The position numbers and the translations under genes are program-made. 64,000 bases of DNA, from contig JAHDIN010000005.1 of assembly GCA_020630775.1 (NCBI GenBank), positions 1 to 64,000 on the forward strand. The letters run 5' to 3'. Under the pieces are notes generated by a model. That model ran no database searches. It was given only the letters and a program-made list of their open reading frames with translations, and had not been told where the DNA came from. The DNA comes from Saprospiraceae bacterium. Its GTDB lineage: Bacteria; Bacteroidota; Bacteroidia; Chitinophagales; Saprospiraceae. Positions 16,595-26,807 of this stretch are shown piece by piece (positions within the stretch are counted from its first letter, which is position 1; each line of letters starts with the position of its first letter).

Positions 16595-19366
16595 ATGAAA
16601 ACGAACAATTTATTTCAAGAACTAAAAAGATTAATCCCAACAATAACTTTATGCTTTTGCATGCTTTCAATTGGACTTACCCAGGAGATATGCGATAATA
16701 GAATAGACGATGATGGAGATGGATTAATTGATTGTATGGATCCAGACTGTGATAACTACACAGATTGCTGGGAATGTATTGCTGAATTTTATCAAGTCCA
16801 TAGCAATTCAACTTTAGTTGCTTTGGATCCAGTATATGGAACTTATGAAGTTTTAGCAACAATATCAGGCGCAGAACAAATTAATGGTCTTCAGTTTAAC
16901 CACTTGGATGGACATGTTTATGCACCATGTATTATAAATGGTCAACACAGATTAGGGATGTTATCTCCAAGTGGAGTTGTAACAGACATGGGCTTAGACC
17001 TGCCTGGAAATGGAATATTTTATGTAGGGGCGATAGATGCTAATGGGGTGTTTTACTTAGCAAATGGCTCTGGATTGTTTAAAGTCGATCTAATGAAATC
17101 TCCGCTGGAGGTTGTGGATACTGGGGTGAGGAATTTGAGTGTAGCGGATTTTTCATTGGATATTACAAGAGCTTTATTTTATGGAATTACAAGTTCTTCA
17201 AAATTAAGAGTGTATGATCCTGCTACAAATCAATTAAGTACCTACGATCTTGCTGGTTCAATAAATAACGAAAGTGGTGCATTTGGTGCAGCATGGTCTT
17301 GTGTTGATGGTTCTTTTTATGCTTACAATAATTCTTCAGGTAAAATATATTCTGTTGATGTTAATGATTTAACTGCTACAGAAGTACTAAATGCAACAGG
17401 TAATCTTTCAATAAATGATGGTTTTAATTGTGTATTAGCACCACCACCATTTGAAAGTAATTGTAATAATGGGATCGATGACGATGGAGATGGTTTAGTA
17501 GATTGTGATGATCCAGATTGTGATAAATCAAATCAGTGTACAGTAGAAATTTGTGATAATGGTATAGATGATGATGGCGATGGATGGGCAGATTGCAGTG
17601 ATTCAGAATGTTATGCACTTCAGATATGTATTGAGATCTGTGATAATGGCATTGATGATAATGGTAACGGTTTAGTTGATGGTGACGACCCTCAGTGTAC
17701 AACAAGTTCTGGTGTTCGAGGTGGACTTGAGTCAAATAGAAGATTAGCAGATAAAATTACACAGAGAAATTTTAATATCGTAAAATCACCTACTGCAGAG
17801 TTTCAAATGAAATTGAAAGGTGAGATTCCTTTTCAAGGCGCACATTTCAAAAATAACTTCGATATAGGATCATTTATTCCTGTAGATGCTATCGGTAACT
17901 ATACTTCAGAAAGTTCTCCTAATGATTTGATCGGTATAACTAATGCTATTGAAGTAACAAGTGCGGATTATTTTTATGATCAACAAAGACTTGGTTCTAT
18001 ACTAGCTATTAAAAGTGAGAATGGCGTTTATGAGCACACAAAGTATATCTGCGATAGATTAGATGGGGCGAGACTATTAGATATTTCTTACTTGAATGTT
18101 TTTGGAGGTACTTATGTAGCGTATGAGCTGATGAACAAATATGGGCAGGTGGAATACTCTGTAAGTTTTGCTGGGTACTACAAAGAAGAAGTCAATGCGA
18201 TGTATGTTGAAAGTCATTGGAATATTCATAAGTATGCAGATGAAGATGTTTTTTACAACTTCCAAGTATGGGCTAATTCTTACCAAAACCTCATTGAATT
18301 AATGCAATCTCTGTTAGAGAAGATGCATATGAAAGTAGGAGTGAAAGGCCAGATCAGTTCTTACTATCCAAAAGTATTTATCCAACAAGCGGATTATGTA
18401 AATGGAGCTATTAGATTAGTCATCAAAAATAAGGCGAGAACAAAGCAGCTGAATATTCAGGCGCATTCAAGAGACTCTGAAGTAAGCACAGTAGATAAGT
18501 GGACTGTATCTATGCCATTAGAAGGTCGTGCTGAAGAGATTATATATGTTGAGACAGATGGGATATATGATGTAGGTATGTCTATCCAATGTGAAGAAAG
18601 TCCAGCTGACGAAATATTTTTAGCGGATGGTGCATGGGGTATCTCAAATGATAATCCAAATGCCCTTATTCATAATTTCGAGATAGAGCAAAGTCAAGGT
18701 AGTGCATGCACTGACTGCAGACAAATTGAAAGGAATATTCATGTGGAAGCAGATGTAAAAGACTACTTAAATATTTACAGATCTTTGAATGCCAAATTCG
18801 TAGCAGAAAACTTAAATGCATTTTCATCTCTAGAATTTGAAGCACAAGGAAATGGTTTGTTAGAAGTATGTTTAGTGAAATCATCAATTACAGACTGGAG
18901 TGAGCAGCATAAAGCTTATGTTGAGCTCAATGAAGATGGAGAGACTGTCGAGTTGAGTTGGTTGGATTTTGTTGCAGGTCAAAAATCTTTAGACAATTTA
19001 AGTGATATTAACATGCTTGTCTTTACATTAATTGGAGAAGGTGGTGTGACTTCAGAGCGAGTACTGGATTTAAGCGATGTAAGATTCGTGAATAATACAA
19101 TAACAAGTTCAACAGAAGCTATTTACAGTTCTGAATTCGAAGTGTCGCCAAATCCATTCAGTTCAGAATTAAATCTGACCTTACCAGATTCAAAGGAAGT
19201 ATCAGTTGTTATCTATGATCAATTAGGCAAAGAGATTTATACATTGTCCAATATCAATAATGACCGTGTTGCAATAGATACACGTCAATGGGTGCCAGGG
19301 CTTTATTTCGCTGCTATCTATGATCAAAAAGGTCACAAACAGACAAAGAAAATTATTAAAAAATAA
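16595..19366 (+). CDS. T9SS-sorted secreted protein with IDDDGDG repeats and a propeller
   Basis: A 923-residue protein with a long signal peptide (core ITLCFCMLSIGLT, about residues 16-29). Four cysteine/acid repeats of the type NGIDDDGDGLVDCDDPDC occur: one near residue 31 and three near 290-370; the last is degenerate and lost a Cys. Such repeats are calcium-binding by composition. Residues about 60-285 form a propeller-like region (GTYEVLATISGAEQINGLQF, DGHVYAP). Residues 370-840 are unassigned beta-rich sequence. The end is a type A T9SS sorting domain (VSPNPFSSELNLTLP to TKKIIKK). It should be exported across the outer membrane and anchored or released. Confidence 0.85.
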   Translation: MKTNNLFQELKRLIPTITLCFCMLSIGLTQEICDNRIDDDGDGLIDCMDPDCDNYTDCWECIAEFYQVHSNSTLVALDPVYGTYEVLATISGAEQINGLQFNHLDGHVYAPCIINGQHRLGMLSPSGVVTDMGLDLPGNGIFYVGAIDANGVFYLANGSGLFKVDLMKSPLEVVDTGVRNLSVADFSLDITRALFYGITSSSKLRVYDPATNQLSTYDLAGSINNESGAFGAAWSCVDGSFYAYNNSSGKIYSVDVNDLTATEVLNATGNLSINDGFNCVLAPPPFESNCNNGIDDDGDGLVDCDDPDCDKSNQCTVEICDNGIDDDGDGWADCSDSECYALQICIEICDNGIDDNGNGLVDGDDPQCTTSSGVRGGLESNRRLADKITQRNFNIVKSPTAEFQMKLKGEIPFQGAHFKNNFDIGSFIPVDAIGNYTSESSPNDLIGITNAIEVTSADYFYDQQRLGSILAIKSENGVYEHTKYICDRLDGARLLDISYLNVFGGTYVAYELMNKYGQVEYSVSFAGYYKEEVNAMYVESHWNIHKYADEDVFYNFQVWANSYQNLIELMQSLLEKMHMKVGVKGQISSYYPKVFIQQADYVNGAIRLVIKNKARTKQLNIQAHSRDSEVSTVDKWTVSMPLEGRAEEIIYVETDGIYDVGMSIQCEESPADEIFLADGAWGISNDNPNALIHNFEIEQSQGSACTDCRQIERNIHVEADVKDYLNIYRSLNAKFVAENLNAFSSLEFEAQGNGLLEVCLVKSSITDWSEQHKAYVELNEDGETVELSWLDFVAGQKSLDNLSDINMLVFTLIGEGGVTSERVLDLSDVRFVNNTITSSTEAIYSSEFEVSPNPFSSELNLTLPDSKEVSVVIYDQLGKEIYTLSNINNDRVAIDTRQWVPGLYFAAIYDQKGHKQTKKIIKK

Positions 19367-19390
19367 ACAAAGGAAGGTTAGTTGTTTTGC

Positions 19391-19435
19391 GCCGCATATT
19401 TCTTTGATGAACCATTGGAAATGTGCGGCTTTTTT
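19391..19435. terminator. bidirectional terminator between convergent genes
   Basis: A 12-bp stem with one wobble (gccgcatatttc at 19391-19402 with gaaatgtgcggc at 19418-19429) and a T-run to 19435. It ends the T9SS gene, and on the opposite strand it follows the serine-hydrolase gene. Confidence 0.88.
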
Positions 19436-19439
19436 AATT

Positions 19440-20789
19440 TTATAAAGCGGCTAATATTTTTTCAATAGTCCCATTTAAATCAAATGGTGGTCCTTTACTT
19501 AATCCCATTCTCACAATTACTAAGTCTTTTGATGGAATCATAATAACCCATTGCCCCTCATAGCCTCCAAAGTAATAAGTGTCTTCTGGAGCCGATGGCC
19601 AGAATTTTGGATTGTCCCCGTTTCTCCAAATTTGCATACCGTAAGAGGGCTGAGAGCCAGGTGTTTCCTTAAAACTATAGTTAACCCATTTAGGACTTAA
19701 AATGGTGTCGTTTTGCCAAATACCATCATTTAAATAAAGCAGTCCAAGTTTTCCCCAATCTCTTGTCGTCGCATGCATAAATGATGATAAGACATATGTG
19801 CCTGATGCATCTGGTTCTATTTGAGCAGAATAGATTTTTAATGGGTGAAATAATTTCGTGTACGGAAACGCAAAGTAATCTTGTGTGTTATCAAACTTAC
19901 TTTTAATCAGTGCACTTAGTAGGTTGGTTGTTCCACTGCTGTATTCGAAAACATCTCCAGGCGCATGTTCTGCTTTCGCTTTTTTAGCGTAGTCTGCAGC
20001 TGAGGTTTCTTTGAATAGCATAATCGTTGCGTCTGAATTATCTCCATAGTCTTCATTCCATTCCAGTCCACTATTCATTCTTAGAAGATTGTCTAACATA
20101 ATATCTGACCTTTCGTCATTTGCCCAATCGGCGAAAAGATTTTTATCATCCAACTTAAGTTTTCCTTCCTTAAACAAAATACCTATTAAGGCATTGGTAA
20201 TGCTTTTAGTCATAGACCAACCGAGGATAGGTGTTTCTTTATGCAAGCCATTCGCATACCTTTCAGCTATCAATGTGTCTTTGTGAATGACAACCATAGA
20301 TAAAGTTTGCTTCTCCCATTGATTATCTACATCAAATGCATAGTCTAAAGCCGCTTCAATTTTTTTATAATCGACACCAGTGACTTCAACGTCATTTTCT
20401 CGAATGCCGTAAGGCCATAATAGTGTATCGCTCTCTGATAAGAAGGATGGTGTTGGCTTTTTAAAGTTTAGTGTATCCTTCCCTTTTTGTGTTTGAATGC
20501 ATCCTAAGTTATTGTCAAAAACAACTCGAGACTTTTGAATACCTAAAAATGATGCTTCAACATATTGTTCTTTGTCATTGTACTTGACGCTCGTCAAGCT
20601 AAATGGAAAGTTATTTAATTCTTTTTCAGAGATAGATTCAGGAGTCCTGTTAGTTACGAAATAACATGAGCAAGCTCTCTTTGCTGAATAGGCATTAAGC
20701 ACAGGAAGCCTAGGGTTGAGATATAGAAAGAACACTGCTAGAATGGAAATGAATATGATTAAGAGGAGGTAAAGGATGATTTTTCTCAT
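19440..20789 (-). CDS. beta-lactamase-fold serine hydrolase
   Basis: A 449-residue protein with one N-terminal membrane helix (about 4-24), so probably anchored with the domain in the periplasm. The class C beta-lactamase/penicillin-binding fold has the SxxK motif SMTK (S192, K195), the YxS-type motif YSS (Y283-S285), and the later FGGYEGQWVIMIPSKDLVIVRMG strand region. Such proteins act as esterases, D-aminopeptidases or 6-aminohexanoate-type hydrolases; resistance function should not be assumed. It stands alone, convergent with the T9SS gene and divergent from a small beta-barrel gene. Confidence 0.9.
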   Translation of the reverse strand: MRKIILYLLLIIFISILAVFFLYLNPRLPVLNAYSAKRACSCYFVTNRTPESISEKELNNFPFSLTSVKYNDKEQYVEASFLGIQKSRVVFDNNLGCIQTQKGKDTLNFKKPTPSFLSESDTLLWPYGIRENDVEVTGVDYKKIEAALDYAFDVDNQWEKQTLSMVVIHKDTLIAERYANGLHKETPILGWSMTKSITNALIGILFKEGKLKLDDKNLFADWANDERSDIMLDNLLRMNSGLEWNEDYGDNSDATIMLFKETSAADYAKKAKAEHAPGDVFEYSSGTTNLLSALIKSKFDNTQDYFAFPYTKLFHPLKIYSAQIEPDASGTYVLSSFMHATTRDWGKLGLLYLNDGIWQNDTILSPKWVNYSFKETPGSQPSYGMQIWRNGDNPKFWPSAPEDTYYFGGYEGQWVIMIPSKDLVIVRMGLSKGPPFDLNGTIEKILAAL

Positions 20790-20985
20790 ACCATCAAGTT
20801 GGTTGTGAAATTCGATAATAAGAAATCTGAAATTAGTGCTTATTTCTAAAAGTATAGATCTTTAACATGAATCTAGTTACCCAAATACTAAATTTTCTTA
20901 AAGAATATTAAGTAATGGTTAAATGAGAATAAATTAGTTCCAATACTATTACATTAGTAGGTATTATAGAACAATATCAATTCTT

Positions 20986-21501
20986 ATGAAAAAATTAGTA
21001 TTCGTATTGGCGAGCCTATTCTGCATTTCATTTTGCCAAGCCCAAGACACATCCGATGACACCTTTAATCGTAAAGGCCGTATTTTACTAGAACATGGTT
21101 ATGGTTTAATATCTGGATTTTCGCAAGGTAGTGGATTAAGTATTTTAGTGGATGATGATGGAGAAAGCATTACTTCTATTGGTTTTGATGGTGGTTATTT
21201 TTTATCCCAAGATTTTGCATTAACTTTTAACCTAAGTGTATTGTCAGTTGAAGGGGGATCAATTAACGGGTATGGTGCAGGCGGAAAATATTATGCCGGT
21301 GGTAAGGTGCCAATTTCTTTTGGAGGCCAATTGTTTTCAATAGGTGGTGATTCCTCCTTTGTTACCAATTTGGGAGTAGGCTATGCATTTAATCTTGCAG
21401 ATAACATAACACTTGAACCTAATATCAGTGCCTTAGTAGAATTTAGAAACGGTAGTGGACTGATTTTAGATATAGGGGCTAAATTTTCAATGTTCCTATA
21501 A
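20986..21501 (+). CDS. small outer-membrane beta-barrel-like protein
   Basis: A 171-residue protein with a Sec signal (MKKLVFVLASLFCISFCQA). The mature part alternates hydrophobic and polar residues with many glycines and aromatic girdles (LLEHGYGLISGFSQGSG, FGGQLFSIGGDSSFVTNLGVGYAF, LDIGAKFSMFL), and it ends in phenylalanine-leucine, typical of an eight-stranded OmpX/OprF-like barrel. No specific function. A hairpin follows at 21545-21585. Confidence 0.7.
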   Translation: MKKLVFVLASLFCISFCQAQDTSDDTFNRKGRILLEHGYGLISGFSQGSGLSILVDDDGESITSIGFDGGYFLSQDFALTFNLSVLSVEGGSINGYGAGGKYYAGGKVPISFGGQLFSIGGDSSFVTNLGVGYAFNLADNITLEPNISALVEFRNGSGLILDIGAKFSMFL

Positions 21502-21544
21502 ATCTCAGTCTCTAAAAAATGTTTTAAGATTCATAAATCGGAAA

Positions 21545-21585
21545 GGAGGATAAATATATTGTGCTACTCATAAGATTTATCCTCC
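21545..21585. terminator. inverted repeat between convergent genes
   Basis: A perfect 11-bp inverted repeat (ggaggataaat at 21545-21555 with atttatcctcc at 21575-21585). No real T-run follows on either strand, so it may be a processing or rho-assisted end. It is the only hairpin between the beta-barrel gene and the TonB-receptor gene. Confidence 0.55.
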
Positions 21586-21616
21586 TCTCATTCATAATAA
21601 ACCTCAAATCATTGCA

Positions 21617-21651
21617 CCCTTAGACCCTTAGACCTTTACACCTCTACACCA
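21617..21651. repeat. short tandem repeat, cccttagac-like units
   Basis: Two exact copies of a 9-bp unit (cccttagac) are followed by degenerate ones (ctttacacc, tctacacc), close to the 3' end of the TonB-receptor gene. It resembles in style the cctagaaa array next to trpA at 30527-30574. Confidence 0.5.
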
Positions 21652-21666
21652 TATTCCCTCAAAGCC

Positions 21667-24024
21667 TTATCGTCTTCTCCCCGAATACTGCATCGCTTCT
21701 CCTTTACCGAAACCATAACTAAATCCAAGCGTCATAAAACGGCCTCTTAGTCGTCTAGAGAATGTAAAAAAGTCATTTTGTTCTACAGTGGATTGTCTTA
21801 CTCTGGAGGCGAATATATCTCGAACACTAAAGCTGAAAACAGTTTTTCCATTGAGTAGTTTGTACTTCATGCCTAAGTCGGCAAATAAGGCATCCGCTCG
21901 TGTACCTTGAATTGTTTGTACTGCAGATTCGTAATTACCAGTTACTTCAAAATCAAAAGCTTTAGAGACTTTGTATTTACTTGTTAATTTTCCAAACCAT
22001 TGATTCGCGGTGAAGTCAAAGCTTTGATCGCTAAATTGACCTTCTCTTTGGAAGATGTTGTAGTTTGCATCTCCATTGATAACCATCTTTTTGTTGGGGG
22101 TGTATTTGAAATTAGCTTCAATGCCTGTAGCCTTACTCGTGCCGATATTTTGGGGTGTCCAAAAAGTAACACCATTATCAAAAGTAGAAACACGCTCAAT
22201 CTTAGCATCTGTAAAACGGTAATATACATTTGTGTTGAAGGAAATATCGTCATAAATGAAGATAGCACCCACTTCATAGCTGTCTGTAAATTCTGGTAAA
22301 AGGTTGGGGTTGCCCACTCGGATATTAAAGTTGTTTCTGATGTTGAAAAAAGGATTTAAATCCCACAAACGTGGTCTAAAAATTCTTCTAGAATAACCAC
22401 CTTGAAATGATATCCTTTCCGATAGTTTATAAGAGGTGTGTAGTGAAGGAAATAGATTCGTAAAATTTTGATCATTGATTTCTCCAGTATTGATCAGTTC
22501 CGTTTCCAAATCTGTATTTTCTACGCGCATACCGACTTTGATGCCCCAAAATTCTCCTTCATAAGCACTCGTGGCATAAACGCCTAATACATTTTGACTA
22601 TACTCAAATATGTTTGTTAATCCAGGGTCCGTGATAAAAGCACCTGTGTTATCTTGATTTTGAACTTCAAAATCATTGTTAACATTGTTTCTTAAATATT
22701 GACTACCGGTTTCAATTGTCCATCCTTCTCCAAATGGCTTGGTATAATCTAAGTTGAATGTAAATTTTCCTTCTTCAAAATTTGTTGCGGTTTTTTGATC
22801 AGGGATATTATTTTCTCCTGAAGTGAAGCTGTTGGTGAAAGTAGAAGATTGATCTTTACCAAAATAATTACCAATAGCACTAAACAAAAGCTGATGATCT
22901 TTGTGATCCGTAAAATCTCTTTTGTATTGTAATTCGTATTGGAGCTTGGGATTGGTGGCCTCAGTCGTTTCGTTTCTTTCCCAACTTTGAATATTAATAC
23001 CATTATCCAGGAAGTTAAAAATCGTCGCTGATGGTTGGTCTTCTATTTCATATGCAAAACTTCCAGATAAGGTGAGGACATTATTTTCATTGATATAATA
23101 GTCTGTTCCTAATATTACATTATAGAAATTCTCATTTCTGAATTCTTCTCCAGTTGATCGGATTTCAGTGTTATTGATTAAGTCTTTATTGATGTTTTCT
23201 AGGTCCGTAGGCAGTTCTCTATAGCCTGCGCCCAATTGAGTAAATAAATTAAATTTATCCGTCCTTTTATTTAAGCTGAAACCAATGCTATGATTATGAG
23301 GAATCCCTGTGTTTACAGAAACAGAACCATTCACACCTCTTTTTTCATTCTTTTTTAATACAATATTGATGATCCCTGCGGTGCCTTCTGCTTCATATTT
23401 TGCTGATGGATTGGTGATGACTTCTACCTTCTCCATCATGTCTGCAGTAATGGTTCCTAGCGCATTGCTTGAATCATCAGCAAGTACAGAAGGTTTTCCA
23501 TTTATTAGTATCTGAACACCACTAGATCCACGAAGCGCTACATCGCCTTCAATACTTACATTGACTGATGGTACATTATTGAGTACTTCTAAAGCACTCG
23601 CTCCTGTGGAACTCAAGTCTGCGCCGACATTGAATACACGTTTGTCTAATTTAAATTCTGTCGTTGACTTATCTGCGGTAACGACAACTTCTTCAAGAAA
23701 TTCACTGTTCTCTCCTAATTGAATTTCTCCAAGATTCGCCTCGTTATTTTGAAATTCAATCTGATCAATCACAAGAGGGTCAAATCCGATAAAGCTGATT
23801 TCTACTATGATGTTTTGAGTTGGAGATTGAAGATTAAATAGTCCACCAGCTTCAGTAGTCGTGCCGCTAATTATAGCTTGATCGTTTTTGTCTTTAATGA
23901 CGACTGATGCAAAGTCAAGTGGGGTGTTTGATGAAGCTTCTATGACCTTTCCAGTTACATTGTATTGACCAAAAAGGAAGGTGCAGCTTAAAAAGCTAAA
24001 GATGATTGTTAAATGATGTTTCAT
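21667..24024 (-). CDS. TonB-dependent receptor-like outer membrane beta-barrel protein
   Basis: A 785-residue protein from the ATG at 24024. This start gives a clean signal peptide (KHHLTIIFSFLSCTFLFG), and a -7 box sits 23 bp upstream; an in-frame start 72 bp earlier would bury the signal. Order: carboxypeptidase-regulatory-like domain (YNVTGKVIEASSNTPLDFAS, about 20-105), plug domain (about 120-215; NPSAKYEAEGTAGIINIVLK), and a 22-strand-type barrel of the 'outer membrane beta-barrel family' ending GFSYGFGKGEAMQYSGRRR. No SusD neighbour, so it is not a typical glycan importer. The transported substrate is unknown. Confidence 0.92.
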   Translation of the reverse strand: MKHHLTIIFSFLSCTFLFGQYNVTGKVIEASSNTPLDFASVVIKDKNDQAIISGTTTEAGGLFNLQSPTQNIIVEISFIGFDPLVIDQIEFQNNEANLGEIQLGENSEFLEEVVVTADKSTTEFKLDKRVFNVGADLSSTGASALEVLNNVPSVNVSIEGDVALRGSSGVQILINGKPSVLADDSSNALGTITADMMEKVEVITNPSAKYEAEGTAGIINIVLKKNEKRGVNGSVSVNTGIPHNHSIGFSLNKRTDKFNLFTQLGAGYRELPTDLENINKDLINNTEIRSTGEEFRNENFYNVILGTDYYINENNVLTLSGSFAYEIEDQPSATIFNFLDNGINIQSWERNETTEATNPKLQYELQYKRDFTDHKDHQLLFSAIGNYFGKDQSSTFTNSFTSGENNIPDQKTATNFEEGKFTFNLDYTKPFGEGWTIETGSQYLRNNVNNDFEVQNQDNTGAFITDPGLTNIFEYSQNVLGVYATSAYEGEFWGIKVGMRVENTDLETELINTGEINDQNFTNLFPSLHTSYKLSERISFQGGYSRRIFRPRLWDLNPFFNIRNNFNIRVGNPNLLPEFTDSYEVGAIFIYDDISFNTNVYYRFTDAKIERVSTFDNGVTFWTPQNIGTSKATGIEANFKYTPNKKMVINGDANYNIFQREGQFSDQSFDFTANQWFGKLTSKYKVSKAFDFEVTGNYESAVQTIQGTRADALFADLGMKYKLLNGKTVFSFSVRDIFASRVRQSTVEQNDFFTFSRRLRGRFMTLGFSYGFGKGEAMQYSGRRR

Positions 24025-24047
24025 TTTCGTGGTTTCATTATAGCCAA

Positions 24048-24055
24048 CAAAGATA
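24048..24055 (-). promoter_or_regulatory. -7 box TATCTTTG for the TonB receptor
   Basis: An exact TAnnTTTG match on the minus strand, 23 bp upstream of the preferred ATG at 24024 and inside the longer alternative reading. It supports the shorter start. Confidence 0.5.
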
Positions 24056-24137
24056 GGGCAGATGTGTTTATGTTGATGCTTTTCAAAAGTGAACAATTAG
24101 TTAACCCAACCAGTTATTTTCCAAGAAATAATAGGAC

Positions 24138-25004
24138 ATGAGCCAGAAAAGTATCCGAAAAGTTATTCCTTCTCAAAAGGTGAATATGGGTGGCCATATC
24201 ATTGATCAACCCCTGCCCAATAGCTATATGGATCAGCTAGATCCCTTTTTGCTCATTCATCATGCAAAATGGCATTATTATGGCGATCAAAAATCTCGAG
24301 ATTTAGGCGTCGGTGGGCATCCCCATAGAGGTTTTTCTCCTGTGACTTTTGTTTTCGAAGGAGATGTAAGACATCAAGATAGCTTTGGGAATGATGTTAT
24401 CGTAGAAGCTGGTGGCACGCAATGGATGCATGCCGGTAAAGGGATTACCCATAGTGAAAGGCCTAGCCCTAAATTAGCCCAGGAAGGCGGTGTGCAAGAG
24501 TTTATTCAGTTTTGGGTTAATACACCATCAAAATATAAGATGGAGCCAGCCTACTATCTGCCGCTAAAACAAGAAGATACGCCACATATAAGTCATGATG
24601 ATTACGATTTATATGTAGTAGCTGGATCCTATAAAGGACACCAAGGGCCAGCTAAAACTTTTTCTCCAATGACCTTATTGAGAGGTGAAATTAGAAGTGA
24701 AGGGCATTTGGATATAAATCTCCCAATTGATTATAATACGCTAATTTATATTCTTAATGGCCAAGTTGAAATCAATGACACCACTGTGCAGCCTAAAGAT
24801 TTAGTTTGGTTTAATAATGACGGTGAGGATATGCTTTTAAAAGCAAAGTCTGATGCACGATTTATAATTTTGTCCGGCGCACCTATTAGCGAAGAGGTAA
24901 CTAGTTATGGCCCTTTCGTTATGAATACTCAAACGGAAATATTAGAAGCGATTAGAGATAGTCAAGTTGGGAAGATGGGGGTTTTGATAGAGTCTAAGGA
25001 TTAG
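24138..25004 (+). CDS. pirin family protein
   Basis: A 288-residue bicupin. The N-terminal pirin motif is complete: metal ligands H61 and H63 (GGHPHRGF), H105 and E107 (KGITHSERP), plus the following EFIQFWVN strand. A C-terminal pirin domain follows (about 185-285). Some bacterial pirins have quercetin 2,3-dioxygenase activity and others bind regulators or enzymes; the role here is unknown. Divergent from the TonB-receptor gene with 113 bp between start codons. Confidence 0.95.
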   Translation: MSQKSIRKVIPSQKVNMGGHIIDQPLPNSYMDQLDPFLLIHHAKWHYYGDQKSRDLGVGGHPHRGFSPVTFVFEGDVRHQDSFGNDVIVEAGGTQWMHAGKGITHSERPSPKLAQEGGVQEFIQFWVNTPSKYKMEPAYYLPLKQEDTPHISHDDYDLYVVAGSYKGHQGPAKTFSPMTLLRGEIRSEGHLDINLPIDYNTLIYILNGQVEINDTTVQPKDLVWFNNDGEDMLLKAKSDARFIILSGAPISEEVTSYGPFVMNTQTEILEAIRDSQVGKMGVLIESKD

Positions 25005-25194
25005 TTGATCACCTTAACAAGGTTATAAATTAGAATTAATGTTCATTTTTTTCATTGATAAAAAAACGAACCAAAAAAATCTAGTCAAAAGCTAGCCCAC
25101 CCATTCTGGTTCGGAAGTGTACTTCCTCATTTCCGGTCGAACAGTTTTTTGACACCCACCCGCTTGATAGATATTTAAAAACAGAATCAAGCGT

Positions 25195-26703
25195 TTATTG
25201 CTTCATCAACTGTTTAGTCCAAATCAACCGTTCAGGATTCTTGTCTGGAATGAACTCCAAATTGTACATCCCAGATTCCAGAAATGAAAAGTCCAATTGT
25301 CTTATTTCTGATCGTAGTCCGCTTCCCTTCCAAATAAGCTGTCCATTTAAATCAAATAGGAATAACTTACCACTTTGATTATCAGGAATCTCAATATTAA
25401 CAAAGTCGATGATAGGATTCGGATATACAGATAAGTCTCTACGATAATATACTTGATCACCAAAAATGGAGGTGATGGTTGGATCGCATTTGTCTTCTTC
25501 GTCTACGCGGAATCTGGGGAAGTTGGGCATATTGCCAAGCGAAGAAATATGCGGTAAGGTAATACCATGTTGAACAAAATCACAGGCTTGTCCTTTTTCG
25601 TTAGGTTTGTTTATAACGTGATAAGTACGTGTGCTACTTCCGCTGGCCATATATATTTTGCAATTAGGTGCCAATGCCATGATATGGAATGTTGTAGCGA
25701 AAGGATCGCTGGAACCGTCCCATACATCTATTAATTCTAAACCATCCTCTAAGTTAGGTTCAGTGATATCTAATTGCCAAAGGCTATCAGTGACACCGAA
25801 GTAAAGAAATTGACTGTTTGGTGAAAATTCTATGGTTGAAAAAATAACTTCTTCTGTATCCTTTATTTTTAGTTGTTTTAAATTACTTAACTCACCTGAT
25901 GATCTATCAAAATCATATAGTAGAAGATTGTCGTAAGCGTTGAATAATGCATACTTGGTACCGTCAGGTGAGAATTTGGCATGACCTGAACCTGAAATCC
26001 ATTTGTCAAAGTATGGTCCTATATTTTGAATGAAATTTTGACTAAACCCATTCTCGTCTAAAAGGATAGTTAAATAATCATTATTTGTATCTAAAGGTTG
26101 TATTATCCACCAATCTCTACCATTAATATGATTAATAGCAGTTAAGTAATTGTAGGCTAGTCTTAAACTATCGCTTAATACTTTATTTTTTTGAATGACA
26201 TCACCAAAGCCATTATTAAACTCAAGGTTTACAGATGAATGTCTTAATTCCCTATATCTTGCACTATCATTTGGCATTACAGGTTTATGTAAAATGTGAA
26301 AAATATTTTCTTCACTTGGATCTGGTAGGATTAAAATTTCCTGTTTGCCCAAATATCCTCTGCTCTTACAAGAATCACCGAGTGTTTCGAAATAATCATT
26401 ATTATTCAGTTCTCTGCCATTAGGCATAATATTATGATTTCGATCAATAACCACACAACCATTTGAATAGAATAATAAATTTCCATCGTTATCGCTTATT
26501 GAGGCGTTAAGACCACTTATACTTTGCGGAATAAGACCTTGCCAAGATTGCAAATGTTGTGATTCTTTAAAGTCGAAGCCATAACCTTCAGTGCCTTCAG
26601 ATGGCTCAGTATCGTTACTAAAAACCCAAACGTAATCTTGTTTATTTTGAGCTGGTAGAGATCCATATAACAGGCAAATAAATATGACTAAGAGTTGTTT
26701 CAT
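25195..26703 (-). CDS. T9SS-sorted secreted protein, paralogue of the neighbour at 27001
   Basis: A 502-residue protein with a signal peptide (MKQLLVIFICLLYGSLPAQ). The body is a propeller-like repeat region (DNDGNLLFYSNGCVVIDRN, HAKFSPDGTKYALFNAYDNLLLYDFDR, TIEFSPNSQFLYFG) and a conserved NKPNEKGQACDFVQHGI block. A type A sorting domain closes it (VYPNPIIDFVNIEIP to LIWTKQLMKQ). It shares long stretches with the divergently oriented gene at 27001-28521 (NKQDY after the signal, CDPTITSIFG before the sorting domain). The two are a duplicated pair. Function unknown. Confidence 0.85.
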   Translation of the reverse strand: MKQLLVIFICLLYGSLPAQNKQDYVWVFSNDTEPSEGTEGYGFDFKESQHLQSWQGLIPQSISGLNASISDNDGNLLFYSNGCVVIDRNHNIMPNGRELNNNDYFETLGDSCKSRGYLGKQEILILPDPSEENIFHILHKPVMPNDSARYRELRHSSVNLEFNNGFGDVIQKNKVLSDSLRLAYNYLTAINHINGRDWWIIQPLDTNNDYLTILLDENGFSQNFIQNIGPYFDKWISGSGHAKFSPDGTKYALFNAYDNLLLYDFDRSSGELSNLKQLKIKDTEEVIFSTIEFSPNSQFLYFGVTDSLWQLDITEPNLEDGLELIDVWDGSSDPFATTFHIMALAPNCKIYMASGSSTRTYHVINKPNEKGQACDFVQHGITLPHISSLGNMPNFPRFRVDEEDKCDPTITSIFGDQVYYRRDLSVYPNPIIDFVNIEIPDNQSGKLFLFDLNGQLIWKGSGLRSEIRQLDFSFLESGMYNLEFIPDKNPERLIWTKQLMKQ

Positions 26704-26769
26704 TTAATGTTTGACTACTTTTTCAATTTTCGTGATTCCATCATTAAAAATAACTCTAATTAAGTAAAT

Positions 26770-26807
26770 GCGCGCTGCGCTCGCTGCTCGAAGTCTTCAG
26801 ACTTCGA
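26770..26807. repeat. REP-like GC-rich palindrome between paralogues
   Basis: A GC-rich block (gcgcgctgcgctcgctgc) leads into a perfect 9-bp palindrome (26788-26796 with 26799-26807, 2-nt loop) in an otherwise AT-rich gap. The composition is unlike the flanks. It looks like a repetitive extragenic palindrome, and it sits midway between two divergent paralogues. Confidence 0.55.

Noticed and set aside
17424-17735. Histidine-rich reading frame on the minus strand
   Set aside because: It is the antisense shadow of the IDDDGDG repeats in the T9SS gene; the His codons are the complement of repeated GAT/GGA words. No start context.
24025-24096. Upstream start of the TonB receptor
   Set aside because: It would put 24 hydrophilic residues before a clear signal peptide and span the promoter box.
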